Below are positions 1 through 9,956 of a DNA stretch of 64,000 nucleotides, piece after piece (within the stretch, counting starts at the first letter, position 1; the number at the start of each line of letters is the position of its first letter). The notes beneath the pieces are model-generated. The model saw only the letters and a list, made by a program, of their open reading frames with translations, was not told the origin of the DNA and made no database searches. Source of the DNA: Magnolia sinica (lineage: Eukaryota; Streptophyta; Magnoliopsida; Magnoliales; Magnoliaceae); contig NC_080574.1 in the NCBI RefSeq assembly GCF_029962835.1, positions 27,936,001-28,000,000 of the forward strand, given 5' to 3'. Made by a program: the position numbers and the translations under genes.

Positions 1-404
1 ACAGATTTCATAGAGCCTGGCGATGCGAACCTCGAGGAGGAGGACGAGTTCCCTTACTTCCAGTTGATGAGCAGGACCCCGTCGGATCAGTAGATGGGTC
101 GTTGGATCGTTGCGCAGAGGGCTCAGCTTTATTCCTTTTGACATATTATTCTTTGTGATTTTGTTGGGTGACACCATGTGTGACCCTTTATATTTTTCTT
201 GGTCATATATATGTGTGTGTATATATATGTATGCTTGTTCTCTTTCATTTCAGTCGGCAGGTGTATATGTGCTTCATGTTCCAGGAACTCCAGGCTACGC
301 ATTTAAACATATATTAATCGCATATTAATGAAAACCGATTACAAGTGACCCCGGGAACTCGAGAGTCAAGCGTATGCACGACCCTCGATTTTCAGGGTGT
401 TATA
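1..404 (+). mobile_element. 3' end of a gypsy-type LTR (5' side outside window)
   Basis: This stretch closely matches the last 400 bases of the LTRs ending at 44133 and 58841. It shares the sequence encoding the DEEDE-like acidic stretch near 30-60, the line gtgacc-cgggaactcg near 345-360, and the closing pattern gattttcagggtgttata. It is followed directly by a primer-binding-site-like sequence, so it is the end of a 5' LTR rather than a solo LTR. The rest of the LTR is off the left edge. Confidence 0.8.
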
Positions 405-470
405 GATGTATCAGAGCAATAGTTTGGAATTTCTTGGGCCATCGGTCATGAACCCAACCGTTCAGTGGTC
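405..470 (+). mobile_element. Primer-binding site and start of leader, truncated
   Basis: Bases 405-417 (gatgtatcagagc) resemble the tRNA-iMet-complementary PBS motif TGGTATCAGAGC with two changes. The following text (tttcttgggccatcggtcatgaaccc and onward) parallels the leader after 44133 (cccttgggacatgggtcataaaccc). Similarity is lost by about 470, where the fold-back repeat begins. No gag follows, so only a stump of the element remains. Confidence 0.65.
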
Positions 471-479
471 CAAAAGTTA

Positions 480-950
480 TATCATGGCCCCATTATGCAC
501 CATCCATAAAAAATCCCACTTATTAAAATAAAATAAAATAACATAAAAACACCTGGACCTTTTATAGGTGGTCCACATAAAAATGAAGGCAGATCGAAGG
601 CTAAAGTGGAGCACACTACAGGAAGTAATGGGGATTGAACTCCCACCGTTGAAATCTTCCTAGAGCCCACTGTGATGTTTATTTTCCATCCAACCTGTTC
701 ATAAGGTCACACAGACCTGTACGAAGGGAAAACATAAATAACAGCTTGATCCAAAACTTCTGTGGCTCACGAGAAGTTTTCAACGGTTGGCTTTCAATAC
801 CCACTGCTTCGTGTGGTGTGGTCCAATTGAATCTTCTATCATCCTAATTTTTGGTATCGTGTCCCAAAATGATCAATCAAATTGTAAGGACAGTGTAGAT
901 AAAACATATACATCGCGGTGGGCCCCACAGAGCCCCTGACAGGACCGTCC
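480..950. mobile_element. Fold-back MITE (GTGGGCCCAC type)
   Basis: The two halves are imperfect inverted repeats. The left arm near 593-650 (gtggagcacactacagg ... cccaccgttgaaa) pairs with the right arm near 775-835 (ttcaacggttggc ... gtgtggtgtggtcca). The centre near 660-770 carries the phrases gatgtttattttccatcc and ttcataaggtcacacagacc. The same phrases recur at 6880-7230, 38160-38470, 39190-39440 and 62400-62660, so this is one member of a repeat family. It carries no transposase and is about 470 bp. Exact ends and TSD were not resolved. Confidence 0.75.
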
Positions 951-1094
951 GTCTCTAGCCAGGTCCTGGTGGAGGCAGTATCCAATCCCCACCCTCCACT
1001 GCTAGCCAATCAGATCAACGAAAAGAGCCATCAAACCATGGGCCCCACATTTACTTAACCCTGCGTAAAAAAAGTAACAACTAAGGCAGACTTT

Positions 1095-1100
1095 AGTCAA
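1095..1100 (-). promoter_or_regulatory. Possible W-box upstream of the Kunitz gene
   Basis: On the minus strand this reads TTGACT, the WRKY-binding W-box core, about 235 bp upstream of the start codon. WRKY control of plant Kunitz inhibitors is common in general. A single hexamer is weak evidence. Confidence 0.3.
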
Positions 1101-1250
1101 CCAAGTGGTTTTGGATCCTAAAAGAACTGAAGCTTCTGTTACAATCCAAGAAATCTAAGTAGATATGAAGTGACTGCTATTAAGGGTTCTAATTACACCT
1201 GTCTAACAAATCTCTCTACTTAAGGAGAATATCAACGGCTGTTAAGAGCC

Positions 1251-1258
1251 TATAAAAG
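1251..1258 (+). promoter_or_regulatory. TATA box of the Kunitz inhibitor gene
   Basis: tataaaag is a canonical plant TATA box 79 bp upstream of the ATG at 1330. It places transcription start near 1280-1290 and leaves a 5' UTR of roughly 45 bases containing A/C-rich sequence (aaacaaccaaacaaacccc), typical of plant leaders. Confidence 0.75.
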
Positions 1259-1329
1259 GAAGTGTCACTCCTCTCCTAGTAAACAACCAAACAAACCCCA
1301 ATTCTCATTAGAGAGATTCAATCACAGCC

Positions 1330-2046
1330 ATGTTTAGATCATCCCTAGTTCTTGCTTCCTCACTCTTAGCCTTTTTTGTATGGGCCCCACTAACCATTGT
1401 GGCCCACAATCCTCCGGTCCTCGACATGCAAGGCAATGATCTCCAATCAGGTATGGACTACCACGTGATGGTAGCCACTTTGGGTTCTGGCGGAGGAGGA
1501 CTGTCGCTAACCAGCCAGCACAACACGTCCTCTCCCTATGTTATGCAAACTAGGAAAGATTCTGACGGCAAACGGTTGCGATTCAATCCAGCATCATCTA
1601 GCATGGATGGGATCATTCGCCAACCTCTACCTCGATCCTGGGCCACAGCAGAAGGAATGATTGGAGAAAACCCATCTGGAAAATCCGTTATTCGAGAGTC
1701 GTCCGATCTAAACATTCGATTCTCCAGCATACCATCAGTTTGGAAACTTGGGGAGCCGGACGAATTGGGAATGAGATATGTGATGATTGGTGGGAAGGTA
1801 GGGCATCCTGGCCGTTCAACAGTTAACAACTGGTTCAAGATTGAGAAAGTTAGATATGGAAAGCATACTTACAAGATGATGTACTGTCCTAGTGTGTGTG
1901 GGTCATGCAAGACTGCATGTGGGGAACTTGGTATTTCATATCAGAATGGGACCAGATATTTGACTCTGTCGTCGAATCATGACCATCCATTGGTGGATAA
2001 CCACTATCCGTTGGTGGTGATGTTCATGAGGGAGGAGAATCACTAG
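1330..2046 (+). CDS. Kunitz (STI/miraculin-type) protease inhibitor
   Basis: A 238-residue intronless ORF of the plant Kunitz STI family, secreted or vacuolar inhibitors of serine (sometimes cysteine or aspartic) proteases used in defence and storage. Residues 1-25 form a hydrophobic signal peptide. The mature start has the family signature VLDMQGNDLQSGMDYHV, the first strand of the beta-trefoil. Later landmarks are ESSDLNIRF, VWKLG, a GGKVGHPGRST stretch, NWFKIEKV, YKMMYCPSVCGSCK and the C-terminal LTLSS. Length and single-exon structure fit the family (about 200-220 residues). Four cysteines cluster at 186, 190, 193 and 197, matching the C-terminal disulfide region of miraculin-like proteins. 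The first cysteine pair expected in this family is absent: Ser-Ser-Pro and Ser-Ile-Pro stand where Cys is usual. An ATG with TATA box and A/C-rich leader supports this start. The reading frame is intact, unlike all retroelement ORFs nearby. The target protease cannot be told from sequence. Confidence 0.93.
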   Translation: MFRSSLVLASSLLAFFVWAPLTIVAHNPPVLDMQGNDLQSGMDYHVMVATLGSGGGGLSLTSQHNTSSPYVMQTRKDSDGKRLRFNPASSSMDGIIRQPLPRSWATAEGMIGENPSGKSVIRESSDLNIRFSSIPSVWKLGEPDELGMRYVMIGGKVGHPGRSTVNNWFKIEKVRYGKHTYKMMYCPSVCGSCKTACGELGISYQNGTRYLTLSSNHDHPLVDNHYPLVVMFMREENH

Positions 2047-2944
2047 ACCTCGACGGTTGGATTAAGCTGATGACTGCAATCTCTAACATGACATGGGTGT
2101 TTAGTGGCTCATTGGTGGGCCCCTGATCGTGAATGAATAACAATAACATGTTTTTAGTTCTAGTATCGATCTGGTCGATGTTGATGTTTTTTTTTTTTTT
2201 TTTCCTTTTATGCTGATTTTGTTAATGGATTTTCATGTCTATTTCTAATAAATCCCGTTTCTTTTGTATTTTGAAGATGCATGGTGCAATGACCCATAAC
2301 AAGTCTCTCTCAATGATCCAAACCGTCCATATGATGGGGCCCACTGTTGATGGGAACCCCAAAATATCTCCCATCTTGGAATATTCTAAATCTTCGATCA
2401 TTGAACTATTTTCCTTTGAATATGGACCATCTTTTTGAGTATCCCAAATTTGAGTATTTTCGAGGCACTTTCCAGTTTTATTATTTAATTAGATCAACGG
2501 TTTGGATCATCGAACCATTTTGCTGATGAGCAGGACCCTGTAAGTCCTCCCATGAGCTGTGGTAAGCCCACACGTATCTCTCTACTCGTGAACACAATGT
2601 GCCGACCTACTGCTGTGCAAGAGATACAGTACCGTTGATTGAGTGGGCATCAGTTTGGGATTGACCTGGTCCGAAAATCTGGTCAGTTGAGTCATCAAGT
2701 GGCTGAGATGTAAGAATATAGTGGACGGTTTAAAAGAAGTCATAGATGGTCCACATCCAACGTGTTCGTTTGTGCTGACTCATTAGTGAACCGACCTGAA
2801 TTTTTGGGCCAGGTAATCTATGGGCCCATCTGATGGACAGTGATGTGAGCTTAGTTAAAATCTGTGTTCTATTGCGTGAATGAAAATCGTTTCTATAAAA
2901 AGTAAAAATAAATAAATTAAAGAGTACAGACTATGATATATCAA
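2047..2944 (+). other. 3' flank of the Kunitz gene, with poly(A) signal
   Basis: AATAAA at 2247-2252 lies about 200 bases after the stop and could serve the Kunitz transcript. A T-run sits at 2189-2203. The rest contains short phrases shared with the GTGGGCCCAC repeats (for example near 2320-2345 and 2820-2850) but no clear terminal repeats. I see no second gene here. Confidence 0.5.
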
Positions 2945-3029
2945 ACTAGGGCTGGCAGTGGGGTGGGCCGGCCGGTTTGGGTACAGTCATGAGCTGAAAT
3001 ACTAGTCCTGAGTACGGACTTGGGAGTCC

Positions 3030-3578
3030 TAGAGGTGTACACGAACCGAGCTAGCTCGACCCGACTCGGTTTGAAGCTGAGTTCGAGTCGAGTCGTGCTG
3101 ATTTTTTGAACTCAAAAATGAGTTCGAGCCGAGTTCGAGCTGGCCCCAGCTCGACTTCACTTGGATCGAACCCAGCTCGAATCAAACTTGGATCGAACCT
3201 GTTCAGTGACTCGGTTACTTTGATATTGATGTTGCTCACCAAGTATTTGATGAAATGACTCAAAGAAGTATGGCCGGTGGCAAGGAAGGTATGTATATGA
3301 AACCAACACTCATTTTTTCTTGTTTTTTATGTTGCTTAGAAGGTGTTTGATAAAATACCTATAAAACTATTGGTGCTGTCTCAAATACAGTGAGATTTTG
3401 AAGGTGCAGTCAATGTGTTTGTGAAAATGCTGCAATGGCGAACTCGGCTCAAACTGGCCCGAGCTGGCTAGTTAGGCTTGAGGACCAAGCTGAGCCGAGT
3501 TTGAGCTGAGGTCAGCTAGTGGCTGAGCCGAGTCGAGCGAGGCCAGCTAGACTCGGTTCAACTCGATGTACAGCCTTA
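3030..3578. mobile_element. hAT-like non-autonomous element
   Basis: The left end reads tagaggtgtaca and the reverse complement of the right end reads taaggctgtaca, giving a short TIR of hAT type (YARRGNTGTNNA). Long subterminal arms are rich in gagctcga/gactcgg repeats that can fold back. The flanks (cttgggagtcc left, cttgggac right) look like a decayed 8-bp target duplication. No transposase ORF. About 549 bp. A second hAT-style end (tagggctggcagtgggg) sits just outside at 2948. Confidence 0.6.
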
Positions 3579-5152
3579 CTTGGGACTATACTTTAAGCCT
3601 GTATATTAATCAGGTCAGGCTTAGACTGCATCTTACAAATTAACATCAATGTAGGTAATCTCTAACAAAGGCATTTTAGATCAACGAGCAATCAAAAGTG
3701 ACGCCTACATAATGAATGTCTAGATTAATAAATAAATAATTTTTAGTACAGTCCATATAGACCATTTACTTTCCTAGGCACTGATTGGAGGTTAGGATCA
3801 TCCAACTCAAGTGATGTGTTGAGAGATGGCAATCTAGGGTAGTACCCATGTGATGGATCTCATAGAGTGAGGATCGGAACCTTTGTAGCATGTTTAATAT
3901 AGAGTGTCAATTTCTAAGTGAATCTTTTAAAGGTACGGACAGTCAAGGGTGAGACCTACATGAAGGATGGTCAATGATTGGACCATTTGTAGTATGGTCA
4001 ATATAGCCCATTTACTTTCCCAGGCATTGGATGGCAATGGAAGTGATTTTTTGAGAGGCTTGGGCAACCATGGTGAGACTCACATGATGGATAGTCTCTT
4101 GTACTCTATTTTGGGGCATTTTAGGAAAAGCTAATAGGAGAGATACATGTGGTATTGTATGAGAAATGGGAGATGAATGAAAAGATCTTCAAGATATTTG
4201 GAGCATTTTTTCGGAATCATAGCTGGTGGAAGTTCAATTTTATACATCAGTGGATGGTCGACAGAGTGATGTTATCAACTTACTTAAAAGTTTAACGAGT
4301 GAAGAAAGAAATGCGGTTGAGCAATCTGAGGTACAAAAGGCGACTGAGAGGAGAAAAGCTTGCCCGACAAAAGATAAATAATCATAAAAAGGAAACATAA
4401 CAAAAAAAAATGATATAGAAAAAAGCTTGAGCGACAAAAGAGGAACAATCGTAAAAGAGAAACATAACAAAAGAATGATCTAGATAAAGGCTTGGGCGAC
4501 AAAAGAAGAACGATCATAAAAGAGAAATATAACAAAAAGAATGATCTAGAGAAAGACTTTTTTACTGTTATAATAATAGAACAAGGAGATGGAAAAACAA
4601 GCTACAACAAAACTCTGTAAATAGTAGACGGATATCTCAAATTAACAATAAAATCCCAACAATTAAAAAAACAACCAATCAAGTCTATCAATTTACTTTA
4701 TTATCCTTAAAGTAGCGATAAATCTTACTTATATAATCTTTAGTTATAATCCAAATCTACACTCATATGTTGGATTTATTCTCCATCAAATATCATGCAA
4801 TTTTTCCAAGAGATGCATTTATCTAATTGCTCATAATGACTGATTATGAGTTTTTCCTTTTGTTTGATTGCATTAGTATTCTGAAAGTCATTTTTTGTCG
4901 AAGGCATAAAGCAACCCATCTTTGGAGGAAGAACCCCACCCTTCGATTGACGCCTGATCATTATAAAATTATACAAGTGGCTGAGTAAGCGATCAATCTT
5001 CTTATAATATAATCATATACATTTATATTAGATATATCTACTTATTTCGACGCTTGGGGTCAAAGTCGATCAATTTGGATTGAGTTGCTTTATTCATTAT
5101 AGCACGCCCGCGTAAATTACACGTGACAGAAAACAAACCAAAGTACTAACAT
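3579..5152 (+). mobile_element. Probable LTR of the Tat-clade element (left limit uncertain)
   Basis: AT-rich noncoding sequence directly upstream of the TGGCACGCCC motif that opens the Tat-like internal region. Its position and lack of ORFs fit an LTR. No second copy is in the window, so the start cannot be fixed by alignment, and the boundary with host sequence may lie anywhere between 3579 and about 4100. Confidence 0.4.
4353..4552 (+). repeat. 65-68 bp tandem repeat, three copies
   Basis: Three consecutive units begin near 4353, 4422 and 4487. Each reads aaagcttg-gcgacaaaag, then gaacaatcgtaaaagag, then aacataacaaaa, ending in gatctaga. Copies two and three are the most alike. The tandem lies inside the presumed Tat LTR. 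Overlapping minus-strand ORFs here are by-products of the repeat. Confidence 0.8.
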
Positions 5153-5310
5153 TTTTGGCACGCCCAGTGGGACTACAAAGTACTAGGCTGCCATACATTT
5201 TTATTGTGCGCTGGCCATGTGACCAACATTTTTGGCATGCCCGGTGGGACTCGAAAAACTACTTGGTTGTCATCAATTTTTATTTTGCATTGACTATGCA
5301 ACAAAAATAA
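5153..5310 (+). mobile_element. Tat-type PBS-region motif, duplicated
   Basis: tttttggcacgcccagtggg near 5152 is the phrase found at the start of internal regions of plant Tat/Retand-type gypsy elements, where it lies at the primer-binding site. It recurs near 5228 (tttttggcatgcccggtggg) and more loosely near 5312 (attttggcacac), about 75-85 bases apart each time. The start of the internal region has therefore been duplicated or triplicated. Confidence 0.6.
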
Positions 5311-5356
5311 TTTTGGCACACAAGTATACATATTGGTATAATAATATCTCAGAATC

Positions 5357-6321
5357 ATGAGTTGAATATGGGTGGTCATAATGCTTCAACATCCACTACT
5401 AATATTATTACAGCAAGCAAGCCTCCTACTCAAGACGAGAAGTTACAAATTCAACAGGTGCTTGAGCAAGGAAATCCACCACCTAGTCTAATGCCTGTTC
5501 CACTAAATGCAGATAGACCATCGACATCCTGAGTTGAACCGCTTAGGATTATGTCAGCCAAGATGATTGATATGCAATAAGAGATTCAATACATCATAGA
5601 ATTGTCACGAGTTCAGGCTGAACACTCAAGAACTCATATGAAGCCTTTAATAGGTGGATGGTTGCCAAACTGAGAGCATGAATCGATTAACGACTTTATT
5701 TGCTGAAAGAGTACCTGTTGCAGCTCAGCAACAAGTCAATATTAGTTTTGTTGGGAATCTGGAATCTATACCACTAGTTCAGCCAGTGCCACAAATACTT
5801 TCATTATAGTAAAATACACCACCTATTCATATCCCTAGTCTAGTCTAGGACATGCGTAATTCACAAATATTGGTGGATTTTAAACGTCCTAAATGTATTC
5901 CTGTATAGGATGTATGAAATTCACCGCCACCAATAGATTTCAGGCATTCTAAACGTGAGAATATGAAATTAATCTCAGAAGCCAGGAATTAAGGGATACC
6001 TGGGGGCAACCTTTGACTAAAAACCAACCTTTTAATAAAGAACAATATTAAGCTAGTCTGAAAGTACTGATAGTTGCTATGCAAAAACACCGGGAATGTA
6101 ACCAAATTATTTAACTAGTTTAGGATGTAGTAGACCAAGTTCTCGGTTGAACTACTACAGTTTATCATAAGCCATATCCTAACTAGATCGACCAGCAATA
6201 TCCATTACCAATGAATTATCGGCCTGACTTTACACTGTTTACAGATGATACATGTACCATAAAACACATAGGTTGATTTACCATACAATGTAGAGAGTTA
6301 GCCAATAATGAGTATTATAAA
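5357..6321 (+). pseudogene. Tat-clade gag, N-terminal part (broken)
   Basis: From the ATG at 5357 a Thr/Ser/Gln/Pro-rich N-terminus can be read (MSSNMGGHNAST), followed after in-frame stops (for example at 5530) by a low-complexity region. This is a typical unstructured gag N-terminus. The frame is lost repeatedly. The coding sequence is cut at 6321 by a hAT insertion and resumes at 8115-8123. Function would be the capsid of a virus-like particle. It is non-functional now. Confidence 0.6.
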
Positions 6322-6544
6322 TAGAGCCGGCAAAACAAATTCGATCCGGTGGATCAAACTCGATCCGACCCGATCTTAACCGAACCGACAGTCTGGATCG
6401 GTGCGGATCGAGTTATGTATTTCAGATTCGAATGATTTTTCGATCAAGATCGGGTCATCGTCAATCCGGACCGATTCGGTCCGAAACCCGATCCGAATGG
6501 ATTCGATCCAATCAGATCTGACCCGATCTGGAGCCTAGGAGGAT

Positions 6545-6720
6545 TTTAATGGAGGATATCCAATCATTATTGTTTTCCTGTGGTGTGGTCCACCTGAGAT
6601 TCTTATCCCTCTAATATTTTTCATCAAGCTTAAAATGATCTGTAAAAATAGATGAACGACATTGATGAAATACATACATCATGGTGGGGCCCATAGATCA
6701 TCGAACACAGGGCCCGCAGA
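6545..6720. repeat. Fold-back MITE fragment
   Basis: Contains the family phrases cctgtggtgtggtccacctgag, aaaatgatctg and catacatcatggtgggg, that is, a right half of the repeat seen at 480-950, without its partner arm. It lies inside the hAT element. Confidence 0.6.
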
Positions 6721-6789
6721 TCACCGAACACCAACTACTGCTATAGCCTAGGCTAGCTGTAGCTGGCTAGGTACGTGGCGTGCAAAGAA

Positions 6790-7300
6790 GGAAGCGGATT
6801 GTGTACTGAGTAACTCAGTAGGCTTAACGTACTGAGTAAACTCTTCAAGGTTCACCATGATTTATATATTTAATCCACTCCGTCCATCCATTTTACTTAA
6901 TAATTTTAGTGCTTGAGAAAAAATATGAATTATATCTAAAGCTTGAATTGAGCGTCCAGCATTGAAAAAATTCTTGTGGGCCACAAGTTTTTTATCAAGC
7001 TTATATTTGTGTTTTCTTATCATCCATGTTTGTAAGATCTTATGAACAAGTTAGATGGCAAGTAAACATCACTGTGGGCCCAGAAAGGTTTCAGCGGTGA
7101 AAAATCATTACTACCACTGTTTCCTGTGGTATGATACACTTGAGGTTTTGGATATTCTTAAATTTTGGGTTCATCCCCATAAATGAGTTGAAAAATCGTA
7201 TGGATGACATGGATTAAACACATACATTCACGGTGGGCCCAACTACGTTTACTCAGTACAATAAGAGCGTACTGAGTAACTCAATACGCAATCTGGTTTC
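6790..7300. mobile_element. MULE-type MITE with long TIRs, 511 bp
   Basis: The left terminus ggaagcggattgtgtactga pairs with the reverse complement of the right terminus gaaaccagattgcgtattga. Similarity continues for about 45-50 bases through repeated tactgagtaa words. Direct repeats tgcaaagaa (6781-6789) and tgcaaagat (7301-7309) flank it, a 9-bp target duplication with one mismatch, as expected for Mutator-like elements. The interior is noncoding and contains fold-back repeat phrases (gaacaagttagatggcaag, tttcctgtggtatgatacac). Confidence 0.75.
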
Positions 7301-7359
7301 TGCAAAGATGAGACTGACGTTCCTCGAGCTCCGAGTTGTACGAACAGTTCAAAGGAGAT

Positions 7360-7905
7360 CAAAGTTATATGGGCTCCACAGTGATGTATTTATTATATCC
7401 GTTCATATATTTTTAGAGATAATTGGAGAGCATTACCCAAAAAATGAATAATATTCAAAGATCATCTAGACCACACCACAAATAGCAGCAGAGAATCATT
7501 TTCACCGTTAAACACTTCTTGTGGTCCACTTGATAGTTAGATCTGTCTTATTTTTCGTCTCAAGCCTTATGACGAGCTCGCCAAAAGGATGGACGGTTTG
7601 GATATAACACATACCCCATGATCAGACCCACAGAACTTGCTAACGTTGTTACAAGCTTATAGTAGGTAACTTGCGTGAAAAGTATTCACCAGACTTTCAT
7701 GTAGTGCACGTAACACATGTCCGGTAAAAATATATATGGTGATGAAGAGTTCTTTCAGAGCCATGTTGGGCCACTTTGATGTAAATGTTTTATCCAAGCC
7801 ATTCATTCATTTTGACATATCACTTCAGGTGTTGAGCACAAAAGGTCGATATATTAAAGGTTGAAGTAGACCACACCACATGAAATAATTAGATTAAATT
7901 TATAC
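7360..7905. repeat. Fold-back MITE copies
   Basis: 7365-7640 carries both arms (ccacaccacaaatagcagcagaga and cacttcttgtggtccacttg) around ttcaccgttaaac. 7750-7890 carries one arm (ttgggccactttgatgtaaatg ... gtagaccacaccacatg). Same family as 480-950. No coding potential. Confidence 0.6.
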
Positions 7906-8114
7906 GATCCAAATCCTACCGAACCCGATTCGACTCGGTTTCACTGACCAAGTCGGACTTGGTTCGGGTCAGGTCAACCATGCATCGGATCGGTCTGAGT
8001 CAGGTGACCCAGATTCTGTCCCGGATCGGATCGAGTTCGGGTAAGGCTAGTGAGACTTCGGATTAGGTCGAGTTAGACCCAATCTGATCCAATCCGGACC
8101 AATGCCCAGCTCTA

Positions 8115-9951
8115 ATTATAAATTACAACCATTTGTTCATTCACTCAATGGAGTAGCTTTCACCTGGTATTCCGATCTACTACTAAATTCTATACATAAT
8201 TGGTAAGAGAGAAAAAAAAAACTTCATGCTTAGTTCTTTTATAAGAACAAAGAAATTTCTATGACCAATCTTTCTCATTTTTGACAATTGGAAGGAGAAT
8301 CCGTTGAAAATTATATTACTCGGTTTAAGAGACTAAAAATCCAATACATTGTAGTTATGACCAAAGCAGAATTTGTCCAGTTAGCTTGAAATGGACTTGA
8401 ATTCAAGATTCAAAAGAAATTTATCAAAACAGAATTCGTAGATCTTTATCATTTGACAAGGATTGTATCTCCGTATGAAGCGTCGCTTTGGGAGTTAATG
8501 CGATAAAAGAATTTATCAGTAGGGACATTAGTGTTACACTAATTATAATTTTGTTGTGGCTGTAGTGGTGGTTAAATAACCATTTAGATGCTCGGCTTTA
8601 TTTAAAGTAGAGGCAACGACATTCTCTAATAAGAAAGTTCAAAGAACATACACTTTTGATATTTCTCTCATTGACGAAATCTTTGATATTATCTTAGCCA
8701 ACAAATTTATCAAGATTCTTATTAACCATAAGATTCCACCAACCGAAGAATTGAAGAAAATTAATTATTGTAAATGGCAAGGAACTTAGTCGCATTCCAC
8801 TAAGAAATGTGTTGTTTTAAGGAATGTTATTTAAGACAATATCAACAAAGGATTGCTGAAGTTTATTGAAAAAGAAAAAGAAGCATTGTTGATCGATACT
8901 GATCTATTTTCATTTAATATCGATATCAATATAGCCACCATTAATCCTCAAAGTTTGGTTCAATCGCAATACAAGATTAATCTCAGAACTCGTGTGGGTC
9001 AAGTCGAGGAGCTAAAGGATGTCGATAGTAGTATGAGGCCTAAGCCTACAGTTGATTAGACTGAAGCACATTCAGAAGCAATAATGTTAAATTATCAACG
9101 CCTTTGTGATAAATGTGCGAAGTCGACTCGATCAAATGAGAGATTTTATCAACCGAAATATTAGAAGACACAATCGATCAATCAAAACTATGAGAAAGAA
9201 AATACCTTTTACCCACAAAAGGCTTAACACACCAACAATCACTTTGGGCCCGTCCAAGAGTAAAGGATGGTTAAACCTTGGCATATCCAATAAGGAGTGT
9301 GGAAAATGATTTGTCATTTAAAATTTTCATTAGTACCAAAAGGAATGACTTTTATTCGAAAATGACATTGGTAAAGGCAGCAGGCAGTAAAGAGAAGACA
9401 ATTGGTTAATATATGGGACAAATCTCATATGTACCCACCAACTTTATTGAGCCTGGTAATACCAAAGGCAGACGTAAGAGAACAAATATCGGTCAACATA
9501 GCCAAGCTTCATGTGGGTTTTACTCGATCGATAACTAGAAATACGATAAGGAAGGAATGGATGTGGGGGGGTCGACCAAATACTTAAGAAATAAAGAGTT
9601 CTTGAATGATCTTCTGATGGAAGAATTGCTTGCTAAGGCAAAGAACTCTAGAACCAGATTCTTCTAAACCAAAAGAAGAGATAAAAAATGAAGTTATAAA
9701 TGAACCAAATTTAAAAATACCAGGGGGCAATGTTCGAATTCAGTTATACAGTTTGACTCATTTCCACCAATCACATTGGATTGTAATACGGTGTTGACAT
9801 TGCTATTAAGTTTTTAAGCTAAACCATCTCAACCAAGCACAATGGAAGGAAATGTAAAATAGTTAAGCCCTCCGATAACCATACAACATAATTCTTTGAT
9901 TCCAAGGAACAAGCCAAAAACGTGTTGACCGTGATGGTCGAACTAGGGTCA
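8115..9951 (+). pseudogene. Tat-clade gag, central and C-terminal part (broken)
   Basis: Capsid-core sequence characteristic of Tat/Retand gag is visible: PFVHSLNGVAFTWYSDL near 8130, then, across a frameshift, LSHF-QLEGESVENYITRFKR-like sequence near 8270-8330, and ESLWELMR-type text near 8490. The zinc-binding tail lies near 8770-8815 (YCKWQGT followed by SHSTKKCVVLR). Downstream text (8853-9059) and the Lys/Asn-rich spacer to 9951 lead into the protease that resumes at 30120. Several stops and frameshifts make it non-functional. Confidence 0.75.
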
Positions 9952-9956
9952 CCTTC

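Larger units (their letters stand above)
6322..8114. mobile_element. hAT-superfamily non-autonomous transposon, 1.8 kb
   Basis: The ends are inverted: tagagccggcaa on the left and, reverse-complemented, tagagctgggca on the right (9 of 12 identical). A perfect 8-bp target duplication attataaa flanks them (6314-6321 and 8115-8122), the hallmark size for hAT. Subterminal regions 6335-6540 and 7905-8105 are dense in ccgatcc/gatcgg words that can fold back. Removing the element rejoins the Tat gag frame (... then PFVHSLNGVAFTWY). No transposase ORF. The interior holds a MULE-type MITE and fold-back repeat fragments. Confidence 0.85.

Noticed and set aside
1536-1838. Antisense 100-residue ORF within the Kunitz gene
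   Set aside because: Shadow of the real coding strand, with no start context or motifs.
5153-5185. tRNA-like sequence at the TGGCACGCCC motif
   Set aside because: It is the primer-binding region of a Tat-type element. No cloverleaf can be formed.
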